This document shows positions 6,230-13,313 of a stretch of 13,921 bases of DNA, in pieces. The position numbers and the translations under genes were made by a program. The stretch's first letter is position 1; the number at the start of each line of letters is the position of its first letter. The notes beneath the pieces are model-generated. The model saw only the letters and a list, made by a program, of their open reading frames with translations. It made no database searches and was not told the DNA's origin. The stretch spans positions 1 through 13,921 of the forward strand of contig CAJGDA010000030.1 in the NCBI GenBank assembly GCA_904501935.1, written 5' to 3'. The stretch is from an uncultured Methanobrevibacter sp. (lineage in GTDB: Archaea > Methanobacteriota > Methanobacteria > Methanobacteriales > Methanobacteriaceae).

Positions 6230-7894
6230 ATGTTTAACAATAATAAAATTTTAGTAGTTATTCCTGTTCTTGGAACTTCAGATGGGATTCCAAGAAAGCA
6301 TGTTCGTTTACTAAATAATAAACCTTTAATTTCTTATTCGATTGGGATTGCAAAAGCATCCCAATATGTAGATGATGTTGTTGTAACTACTGATGATTCT
6401 GAAATTGCATTAATATCTGAAAAATTTGGCGCTAGTGTTATCAGGCGTTCTAAAGAATTATCTGGAGGCGATGTATCTTTAGATGCTGTGATTTATGATG
6501 CAATGGTTCAAAAAGAAAAACAAGCATTTGATGAGTATGATATTATTATTATAATTCAACCAACTGCTCCTTTGGTTAAACCTACTACTTTAGATTCTTC
6601 AATTGAAAAATTTGAAGATTTCGATATTGATACTGTAATTAGTATTGTTGAAGATTCTCATTTAAGTTGGGGATATGATAGTAATAATCAAAGATTTTTC
6701 CCAAATTATATAGAAAGACTTAGTAAAGATGATTTACCGAAGTCTTTTAGAGAAACGGGGGCTATTGTAGCTAGTCGTAGAGCATATATTCGTGAACTTT
6801 CCAGCATTGGAGCTTCTATTGATTTAATAGAATTATCCGATGAAGAAAGTATCAATATTGAAACTTATGCAGACTGGCTTGTTGTAGAAAGTTACCTTAA
6901 AAAGAAAAAAGTGGTCTTTGTTGTTAATGCAAATAGTGAAATTGGGACACGGCATATCTATAACTGTTTATCGATAGCTTCAAAGCTCATAACTCATGAT
7001 TTTATATTTGTTTTGGATGAACACTACACTTCAGGTATAAAAATCGTTGAGGATTTTGGTTTTCCGTATAAGATTTATGGAGGAACTGAAGAATTATTTG
7101 GTATTTTGAGCGAATTCAACCCACATATTGTTGTAAATGATATTTTAGATACTTCGGAAGAGTATATGCTTCGTTTAAAAAATGAAGGTTATTTTATAGT
7201 TAATTTTGATGATTTGGGTGTTGGTGCTGAGCATGCTAATATGGTATTTGATTCATTATATGAACATGATTTAAGCGAAACTAATGTTTTCACTGGTTAT
7301 AAATACTATGTTTTAAAAGATGAGTTTTATTTCCAACCTTCAAAAGTAATTACTCAAGATGTAAATAATGTTCTGATTTTTTTTGAAGGAAAAGATTCTA
7401 AAAATCTTTCAGTACGCTTTTTAGATGCCATACTTTCCACAAATTATCAAAATAAAATAAATATCATTTTTGATGCGGGATATGAGAATATTGAAGATTT
7501 TATTTCTAGATATGAATCCAATCCGTTAGTTCAGGTCTATCAGAATATATCCAATATCAGTGAGTTCATGTTTAAAGCAGATCTCATAATCACATCTGCA
7601 AGTAAAACAATGTATGATGCATGTTCATTGGCAATTCCAACAATTTGTGTTTGCCAGGATGAATTGGAAAAAACTCATGTTTTCGCAAATGCTAGCAATG
7701 GAATCATAAATATGGGGCTTGGTGAAGAGTTGACTAAACAAGAGATTGTCGCTCAATTTGTAGCCATAGTTAATAATCCTGAAATCAGAATCGAAATGAA
7801 CAATAAAATGAAGCGCATAGATTTAAAACATGGGTTTGAAAATATTGAGTCCATAATCCAAGATAAATATGTTGAATTTGAAATGAATAAATGA
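6230..7894 (+). CDS. Fusion of a CMP-sugar (NeuA/PseF-like) cytidylyltransferase domain and a PseG/SpsG-like domain
   Basis: A 554-residue two-domain protein. Residues 6-225 form a NeuA/PseF/SpsF-type nucleotidyltransferase: IPVLGTSDGIPRKH (11-24), STD-like TTDDSEIA (53-60), IQPTAPL (109-115), RETGAIVASRR (174-184) and INIETYADW (208-216). Residues 228-550 resemble PseG/SpsG, the GT28-like UDP-sugar hydrolase: IGTRH (238-242) retains the likely catalytic His H242, GYKYYVLKDEF is typical, and SASKTMYDACSLAIP matches the C-terminal nucleotide-sugar loop. Such proteins serve nonulosonic acid synthesis: the hydrolase frees a sugar, NeuB condenses it with PEP, and the cytidylyltransferase activates the product. 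Several transferase residues depart from consensus (see findings). ATG 6230 is preferred over ATG 6224 because AGGG then sits 6 bases upstream rather than touching the start. neuB follows after 9 bases. Confidence 0.82.
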   Translation: MFNNNKILVVIPVLGTSDGIPRKHVRLLNNKPLISYSIGIAKASQYVDDVVVTTDDSEIALISEKFGASVIRRSKELSGGDVSLDAVIYDAMVQKEKQAFDEYDIIIIIQPTAPLVKPTTLDSSIEKFEDFDIDTVISIVEDSHLSWGYDSNNQRFFPNYIERLSKDDLPKSFRETGAIVASRRAYIRELSSIGASIDLIELSDEESINIETYADWLVVESYLKKKKVVFVVNANSEIGTRHIYNCLSIASKLITHDFIFVLDEHYTSGIKIVEDFGFPYKIYGGTEELFGILSEFNPHIVVNDILDTSEEYMLRLKNEGYFIVNFDDLGVGAEHANMVFDSLYEHDLSETNVFTGYKYYVLKDEFYFQPSKVITQDVNNVLIFFEGKDSKNLSVRFLDAILSTNYQNKINIIFDAGYENIEDFISRYESNPLVQVYQNISNISEFMFKADLIITSASKTMYDACSLAIPTICVCQDELEKTHVFANASNGIINMGLGEELTKQEIVAQFVAIVNNPEIRIEMNNKMKRIDLKHGFENIESIIQDKYVEFEMNK

Positions 7895-7903
7895 TGAGAT
7901 AAT

Positions 7904-8911
7904 ATGAATATATTTAAAAAGTATCCTTTTTTAATTGCAGAAATTAGTTTTAATTTCTACACTATTGCAGAGGAAGAAGGTTGTTCCTATTTGGAAGTTG
8001 CAAAATTAATGATTGAAGAAGCTAAAAAATGCGGTATTGATGCAGTTAATTTTCATGTTGGGAACTCTGAATTTTTTTACTGTAACTTTGAAGAGAATCT
8101 TTCAGATATCTCAGATAATCTAAATTATGAAGATTATAAGCAATTATCTGAATTATGTCAAGATATTGGTATTTTTTTCATGATAACCCCTTCTGATTTT
8201 TCTGATGTCGATGAATTAGATGATTTTGTTGATGCATATAAAATTCCATCATCTGATTTAACCAATACTCCGTTCATTAGATATGTTTCAGCTAAGAATA
8301 AGCCAATTATATTATCAACTGCAGCATCAACTTTGAAAGAAATTAAAAATGCAATTGAAGCTATTGAAGATGAATCAAATTTTAAAATTACATTAATGCA
8401 TTCAGTTTTATCATATCCTACTGAATTGGAGGATGCAAACCTTTTAATGATTAAAGATTTAGCAGAAAACTTTAAAGAATATGATATTGGGTATTCTGAT
8501 TACACCATACCTGGAGATAATATGTTTGTCTTGACAACCGCCTACAATTATGGTGCAGTAATTTTAGAAAAATATTTCACTTTAGATAAATCGTTAAAAG
8601 GCCATGAATTTGCTATGGATTCTGAAGACGTAAATGTTTTTAGATTAAATACAAAAGTTTTATCCAAAATCAAAGGTTTTAAGAATAAACAACCGTTAAT
8701 TTGTGAATCTTTTTCTAGAAGAAATGTCAGAAAGTCAATAGTTGCAAAAAATGATATCAAAAAAGGTGAAATAATCAAAGAATCCGATATTGAGTTCAAA
8801 AGGCCGGGAAGTGGAATTCCTCCATTTGAAATGGATTATATAATAGGTAAAACTGCTACCGTTGATATTCCAAAAGGATTATTATTTGATTATACTATGT
8901 TTTCAGATTAA
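7904..8911 (+). CDS. neuB: NeuB-family nonulosonic acid synthase homologue with altered active site
   Basis: A 335-residue member of the sialic acid synthase family (NeuB/PseI/LegI), which condenses an N-acetyl amino sugar with phosphoenolpyruvate. The TIM-barrel signatures are in order: AEISFNF (12-18, for AEIGxNH), DAVNFH (46-51, for DAVKFQ), MITPSD (93-98), YKIPSSD (112-118), IILSTA (135-140), SYPTE (170-174), IGYSDYT (195-201, for IGYSDHT) and LEKYFTLD (221-228, for IEKHFTLD). A C-terminal SAF/antifreeze-like domain follows (about 272-331) with the conserved KRPGSGIPP (299-307). Positions aligned with the two metal-ligand histidines are Y200 and Y224, and the PEP-binding lysine is N49. 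The family assignment is firm but canonical activity is doubtful. The ribosome binding site is weak and the gene is probably co-transcribed with the upstream fusion gene. Confidence 0.85.
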   Translation: MNIFKKYPFLIAEISFNFYTIAEEEGCSYLEVAKLMIEEAKKCGIDAVNFHVGNSEFFYCNFEENLSDISDNLNYEDYKQLSELCQDIGIFFMITPSDFSDVDELDDFVDAYKIPSSDLTNTPFIRYVSAKNKPIILSTAASTLKEIKNAIEAIEDESNFKITLMHSVLSYPTELEDANLLMIKDLAENFKEYDIGYSDYTIPGDNMFVLTTAYNYGAVILEKYFTLDKSLKGHEFAMDSEDVNVFRLNTKVLSKIKGFKNKQPLICESFSRRNVRKSIVAKNDIKKGEIIKESDIEFKRPGSGIPPFEMDYIIGKTATVDIPKGLLFDYTMFSD

Positions 8912-8924
8912 AAAAAAATAAAAA
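8911..8924 (-). terminator. T-rich terminator for the zinc-ribbon/NERD gene
   Basis: On the minus strand, immediately after the TAA at 8927-8925, the sequence is five T, one A, then nine T. It fits an oligo-T archaeal terminator in the 13-base convergent gap. On the plus strand the same bases are A-rich, so neuB itself has no visible terminator here. Confidence 0.5.
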
Positions 8925-10478
8925 TTAAATTTCTGAAGAACAATCTGCAGCATATCTGTTAATTAAAACAGCACATTTGTCAATTGTTTCAGAATCTAAT
9001 TTAATTGTAGTAGTTTGGATTTTATTTAATAATTCTTCAATAAATAAGTCTTCATCGGTTAAAGGCAGATTTATAACGACAACTTCATTGTTTATGAAAC
9101 CAACTAATGGTTCTACAAAGCAATTTTTAATATCATTATCGTTGAGGAAGTTTATTAAATCTTCTCCTAAACTCAAAGCTTTTTGTTTTATTTTATTGTC
9201 TTGTGAAAATTTAGCTTGTTTTGTAGTATATCTAAATCTTCTTGTACTTCCAGAAACTGGAATTTCTTCGATTTTTTCTTCATCTAGTTCACTAACTTCA
9301 ATTAGATTTAAATTTTCATTTTCTGATTCTAATCTAAGTTTAGGGTTATATTTTTGTGAAATAAGAGCATATATTCCAGTTGGACCTACAACAACATGAT
9401 TAATACCTGAATTTGAGGTTGGGGTTTTCACGTTGTAGAATACATAAAATTCTTCTGGAAGAGTTAACAAGTGTTCTCTGATAATTCTTGTTCTTTCTTC
9501 AGTTTGTTTTATGTCTCTAGTCTTATAAATTCCATAACATAAGATAATTACTCCAATAAATAAAGCAATGACTCCTATACCACTATTAATAGTTATTATT
9601 TCAATTACACTCAAAATAAAAATAACTGCTCCAATAATAAGCATGACATTATTCAAATCTAAATTATTAATGTCAAAATCAGGTTTATTATCGTTATCAG
9701 ATTTAATTTGTGGTCTAGATTCACCAGGTTCCGGTAAACTAATTTTATCAAGAAAACCGCCTTTATCAAGAATACTGTTTTTATCAATAAAACTGCTTTT
9801 TGTCAGTTTTTCATTTTTTGGATAGTATTCATCCATTCCTTTTAAAAATTCATTTTTAAGGAAATTTTTTAAGACATCATAATCATCAGTTTTAGGAACG
9901 GCGAATTCTTTACCAAATCTTGATAAAACAGATTGGGGTATTGTTGTTCTTGCAGTTTTTGCAGTTTCTTCTTCTGACTCTTTTTCTTTTTTCTCATCGT
10001 CTGCTATTTGTAGCATATGTTCTTCTGAGAAGAAATTTTCGAGTCTATTAGTAATTGACTTTAAGGAGTGTATGTTATCTTCTGTTTTTAATTCTTCAGA
10101 TGTTGGCTCTTTAGTTTCTGATTCTTTTCTAATGTTTTGAATCTCTTTACGTCTTTCTTCAAGATATTTATCTAACTCTTCATTCATTTCATCATCTAAA
10201 TATCTTAAAGATCCGCCACAACTATCACACTCATAGTCAAGTATGTTTTCATTACTTTTAATTTTGTATTTTAGCCCGCAATCTTGGCATTGTACAATAT
10301 ATGAATTATCATACTTAAATGAACTAATGAATGATGAATTGGATTTATCTTCAACATTAGAGTAATCTTCTAAGTATTCTAAGTCACCTGCACATGAAGA
10401 ACACTCGAATGTTGTGATGTCGTCATCATCATCGAGTTGGTATTTTGCACCACAGTTCTTACAGCATACAACTTTCAT
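8925..10478 (-). CDS. Membrane protein with two zinc ribbons and a degenerate NERD domain
   Basis: A 517-residue protein of unknown function. Two CxxC...CxxC zinc ribbons open it (C6/C9 with C26/C29; C64/C67 with C84/C87), each followed by a similar DLEYL or SLRYL end, so they look like a duplication. Residues 95-200 are acidic, Lys/Glu-rich and probably helical or disordered. A three-unit six-residue repeat lies at 229-246. Two membrane helices follow (about 278-298 and 301-318). From about 340 comes a NERD-like (nuclease-related) domain: FYVFYNV, then INHVVVGPTGIYAL (359-372), and a C-terminal part with LVGFINNEVVVI and EELLNKI. The catalytic Asp and Glu expected in NERD are Asn and Ile here. 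ATG 10478 has AGAGG 7 bases upstream. Single-gene unit with its own promoter candidate. Confidence 0.72.
   Translation of the reverse strand: MKVVCCKNCGAKYQLDDDDDITTFECSSCAGDLEYLEDYSNVEDKSNSSFISSFKYDNSYIVQCQDCGLKYKIKSNENILDYECDSCGGSLRYLDDEMNEELDKYLEERRKEIQNIRKESETKEPTSEELKTEDNIHSLKSITNRLENFFSEEHMLQIADDEKKEKESEEETAKTARTTIPQSVLSRFGKEFAVPKTDDYDVLKNFLKNEFLKGMDEYYPKNEKLTKSSFIDKNSILDKGGFLDKISLPEPGESRPQIKSDNDNKPDFDINNLDLNNVMLIIGAVIFILSVIEIITINSGIGVIALFIGVIILCYGIYKTRDIKQTEERTRIIREHLLTLPEEFYVFYNVKTPTSNSGINHVVVGPTGIYALISQKYNPKLRLESENENLNLIEVSELDEEKIEEIPVSGSTRRFRYTTKQAKFSQDNKIKQKALSLGEDLINFLNDNDIKNCFVEPLVGFINNEVVVINLPLTDEDLFIEELLNKIQTTTIKLDSETIDKCAVLINRYAADCSSEI
9741..9794 (-). repeat. Three-unit 18-base in-frame repeat in the zinc-ribbon/NERD gene
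   Basis: Encodes SFIDKN, SILDKG and GFLDKI at residues 229-246, just before the membrane segments. Units are diverged at DNA level, so this is an old or selected protein repeat rather than a fresh slippage tract. Confidence 0.55.
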
Positions 10479-10527
10479 ATTATCCTCTTTAATTACTTTT
10501 TATGATATTACTTTTTTATTTTTTTTA

Positions 10528-10536
10528 TTATATATG
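10528..10536 (-). promoter_or_regulatory. Candidate TATA box for the zinc-ribbon/NERD gene
   Basis: The minus strand reads CATATATAA about 50 bases before the ATG at 10478, which allows a leader of about 25 bases. The rest of the 10479-10629 gap is AT-rich with no ORF, repeat or RNA structure that I can support, and no clear T-run ends the upstream glycosyltransferase gene. Confidence 0.4.
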
Positions 10537-10629
10537 TTTCTAAATTTAATCTTATTTTAATATTTTAATGTAAATTATTTTTCTTTTTATCTTCAGTTCC
10601 AGTCTTTGTATTTAATTATAAGGTATTAA

Positions 10630-12342
10630 TTACTTTCCTTTGTCATAATAATATAATGAAACTTCTCCATTTTGATACAGCTTGATGTAAGGTTCGCCAA
10701 TGGTTTTATTATCTTTTGAAATGAAATATGTGACTTTTTGTTTCACCATTTCATCTGTAAAATTCGTAGCATTTGATAATTTTTCATAAGATGGAATCTG
10801 CTTTCTTAAATTAAATGACATGTCTCCACCCCTATCTGCCCAAATTGTTTTATTCATGTAATCTGGATCATGTTGCATTAACCATTCTGCAACTGCCTTT
10901 TCCTCTGAGGCTGCAGTAAAGAAGTTGGGATGCATTTGATTGTCAAATGTGTGTGGGGAATTTGAAAGGGCATACACTCCAGAACATAATAAAATTAAAC
11001 AGATTAGCCCTATTGGAGCTATTACCTTAATCTTATCAATTGATTTGTAAGTTTTAAATTTATCAAATATTAATGAAAGCGATAATGTTATGAAATATGC
11101 AACAACAGGGAGTATAGGCATAAAGTATCGGTCTACTTTAACATGATAATATGTAATGAATGCAAAATTAACAACAAACCAGTAAAACATGATGAAATCA
11201 AGGTTAAAATCATCCATGTTAGTTTTATTAAGAATTTTGTAAAGTGCCAATAAGGATATTGAAATAATTATTAGTGAAGCAACAATTGATATATTTAAAT
11301 AAGTAATTAAAAAGACCACTAATGCTATGATAAATATGGTTAATTTAATTTTGTTATTTTCTTTTCTCAATATCTCTCTGTTTTCATAACTGAATAATTT
11401 TTTTAAGTATAATACTATTCCAACAATTAGGATGGTGGTCAGAATATATGAAATTATTGACGGATTCCCTCCAACCCAATTCATTTTATCTACTATAAAT
11501 GCTCCTGGTTTCAAAGAGTATGGAACGTAATTTGCAGTTCCCAAATAAATTAAAAGGTTTTTAATATAGTAAACTACATTGTTTGGTGTTACTAGGGCAT
11601 TATATGTTGAATTTGTAATATCATTTCCTTGTGAAATGAAAAATAATCCAATGTTCAAATAATAATAAATTCCAATAAATGCTGCGAAAACCAATGTTCC
11701 AGCACCTATTCCTCCGATGATATCTTTGATGTGTGTTTTGATATAGGATATCGGATTATCCACTAATAAAAATTGGATTAACATTACCGGAACCATTAAA
11801 AGCACGGTGTATCTTGTGAAAAATCCTAAAATAATTAGTGGAAACGCAATATATAAGAATTTGGTATTTTTCCTAAATGACAATATTGTGAAATAAACTG
11901 CCCATATTGATAAGCACATTCCAGGAATGTCTAACATCCCTTTTGTAATCCATACAATTACCAATGGAAATGTTGATAAAATCATAGATCCGGTAAAGCT
12001 TAGGACTTCATCAAATTTTAATCTCAATAGGAAATACATTCCCAATGCTGCTAATATATAAAATGAGCTACTTACTGCTATTATTGTAAAATCAGATATG
12101 AATCCCATTCTGAAAAATATTGATGTTATCATTGGAATTAGAGGAGATAATCCTCGTGTATTTGCCAGTCCAGTGTCATAACCTGCATAGAAGAGAGCGT
12201 TATTTAAATAGAAAAAAACATCCCGAACATAATAAACTCCCGCTTTCCCATCAATATTTAGCAATAATAATGTGATTATAGTTACAATAATCAATAATGA
12301 AGATATTGCAATTATGTCTTTTTTATGTTCTTTAAAGTTCAT
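10630..12342 (-). CDS. GT-C fold membrane glycosyltransferase, GT39/ArnT-like
   Basis: A 570-residue integral membrane protein of the GT-C type (PMT/ArnT-like, GT39 superfamily), enzymes that transfer a sugar from a polyprenyl-phosphate donor on the outer face of the membrane. TM1 spans about 9-29. The first outer loop carries the acidic motif RDVFFYLNNAL (40-50), where GT-C enzymes place the catalytic Asp (D41). About a dozen hydrophobic helices follow, with MLDIPGMCLSIWAV marking a conserved GT39-type segment. The last ~110 residues form a hydrophilic, presumably external domain with several N-x-T sequons. GAGGTG five bases before the ATG overlaps the UbiA stop codon, so the two are translationally coupled. 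Acceptor and sugar are unknown; a role in lipid or envelope glycan modification is inferred from the UbiA and inositol-phosphate synthase neighbours. Confidence 0.8.
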   Translation of the reverse strand: MNFKEHKKDIIAISSLLIIVTIITLLLLNIDGKAGVYYVRDVFFYLNNALFYAGYDTGLANTRGLSPLIPMITSIFFRMGFISDFTIIAVSSSFYILAALGMYFLLRLKFDEVLSFTGSMILSTFPLVIVWITKGMLDIPGMCLSIWAVYFTILSFRKNTKFLYIAFPLIILGFFTRYTVLLMVPVMLIQFLLVDNPISYIKTHIKDIIGGIGAGTLVFAAFIGIYYYLNIGLFFISQGNDITNSTYNALVTPNNVVYYIKNLLIYLGTANYVPYSLKPGAFIVDKMNWVGGNPSIISYILTTILIVGIVLYLKKLFSYENREILRKENNKIKLTIFIIALVVFLITYLNISIVASLIIISISLLALYKILNKTNMDDFNLDFIMFYWFVVNFAFITYYHVKVDRYFMPILPVVAYFITLSLSLIFDKFKTYKSIDKIKVIAPIGLICLILLCSGVYALSNSPHTFDNQMHPNFFTAASEEKAVAEWLMQHDPDYMNKTIWADRGGDMSFNLRKQIPSYEKLSNATNFTDEMVKQKVTYFISKDNKTIGEPYIKLYQNGEVSLYYYDKGK

Positions 12343-12347
12343 GAGAG

Positions 12348-12353
12348 CACCTC
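12348..12353 (-). promoter_or_regulatory. Ribosome binding site overlapping the UbiA stop codon
   Basis: GAGGTG on the minus strand shares its first two bases with the UbiA TGA (12354-12352) and lies 5 bases before the glycosyltransferase ATG. Confidence 0.65.
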
Positions 12354-13194
12354 ATAATGATCCAAATATAAATGAAACAAATGCTATTAATATTCCTATT
12401 TTTAAATATTTTGAAACTTTACTTGCGGTTTTCCGGTCTTGATTTCTAAGAATTAGTATTGCTGAGTAAATAAATATGATTGCCGCGATAGTTATGATGA
12501 TTAGGTAATAAACACTGAATATGTGGTAGTAATACAATAATGGACATAATGCACAGTCAGCAATGATTAAAATAAATGCTAATATTGCAGGCTTTTTTTT
12601 ACCAATTAAAATAGGTAATGTTTTGGCGCCATCGGCTTTATCTCCTTCCACATCTTCAATATCTTTTACAATTTCACGAGCAGTTGTCATTATAAATGCG
12701 AAAAATCCTAAAAATATGGAAATCATTATAATGTTTGGATTATTTATGGAAAATCCAGCAAATACAAATCCAAATCCAGTCATAAATCCGACAGTTAAAT
12801 TACCTATTAATGGAGTTGATTTTAATTTATAAGCGTATAAATAAAGAACAACATCTGCAATAAGCACAATTGCAAATGGAATCCAATTGTTTGTGAGGTA
12901 ACTGATTAAAAATCCACATATTGTTCCTGCAATAAACAATAAATATCCGTAGTTCTTTCCATTTTTTAGCGAAATTCTTCCAGAGGGTATTGGTCTTTCA
13001 GGTTTATTAATCAAATCAATGTTATAATCAAAATAATCATTTATCACATTTCCCGCTGCAGTTTCAAAAAATACAGCAATCATTGCAAGTATTACGGGGA
13101 GAGTAAATGTTTTATCAATGAATGCAACTAAAATGATTGAAATAGCACCCATCAATGCGTTACCTGGTCTTAAAATTTCAATATATGGATTCAT
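12352..13194 (-). CDS. ubiA: Digeranylgeranylglyceryl phosphate synthase, UbiA family
   Basis: Membrane prenyltransferase that adds the second geranylgeranyl chain to geranylgeranylglyceryl phosphate, making the archaeal diether lipid core. The 280 residues carry both aspartate motifs of the UbiA superfamily: NDYFDYNID (52-60) and DIEDVEGD (177-184) preceded by ARE. The archaeal enzyme's RPIPSGRIS follows the first motif and AKTLPI follows the second. The rest is a ring of about eight to nine hydrophobic helices. The N-terminus NPYIEILRPGNALMG is typical of DGGGP synthases rather than of quinone prenyltransferases, and methanogens of this group lack ubiquinone and menaquinone. ATG 13194 has a weak AGGA about 10 bases upstream. 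First gene of an operon with the GT-C glycosyltransferase and divergent from the inositol-phosphate synthase gene. Confidence 0.93.
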   Translation of the reverse strand: MNPYIEILRPGNALMGAISIILVAFIDKTFTLPVILAMIAVFFETAAGNVINDYFDYNIDLINKPERPIPSGRISLKNGKNYGYLLFIAGTICGFLISYLTNNWIPFAIVLIADVVLYLYAYKLKSTPLIGNLTVGFMTGFGFVFAGFSINNPNIIMISIFLGFFAFIMTTAREIVKDIEDVEGDKADGAKTLPILIGKKKPAILAFILIIADCALCPLLYYYHIFSVYYLIIITIAAIIFIYSAILILRNQDRKTASKVSKYLKIGILIAFVSFIFGSL

Positions 13195-13221
13195 ATTAAT
13201 TTTTCCTAATATTTTTTAAAA

Positions 13222-13236
13222 CATTAATTATATATG
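13222..13236 (-). promoter_or_regulatory. Candidate TATA box for the ubiA operon
   Basis: The minus strand reads CATATATAATTAATG starting about 42 bases before the ubiA ATG, which would give a very short leader. For the divergent ino1 gene a separate weak candidate is TTTAAAAT near 13273-13280. Both are placed only by AT-motif and spacing. Confidence 0.35.
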
Positions 13237-13313
13237 TAATATTAATTAACATAATATTAGTATTTTATTAGATTTAAAATTATTAGTTATAATTTAATTA
13301 AGCTGGTGTTAAA

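Noticed and set aside
6230..8911. Recent horizontal transfer of the nonulosonic acid operon
   Set aside because: Base composition and codon choice look like those of the neighbours, and no tRNA, repeat or mobile gene borders it. The active-site changes alone do not show transfer.
9568..9825. Plus-strand hydrophobic small frame
   Set aside because: It is opposite the membrane segments of the zinc-ribbon/NERD gene, where antisense of hydrophobic codons stays open. No ribosome binding site was found.
10479..10629. Possible small RNA gene in the longest intergenic gap
   Set aside because: No GC-rich stem, C/D or H/ACA box pair, or tRNA-like fold could be recognised by eye. The composition is uniform AT-rich spacer.
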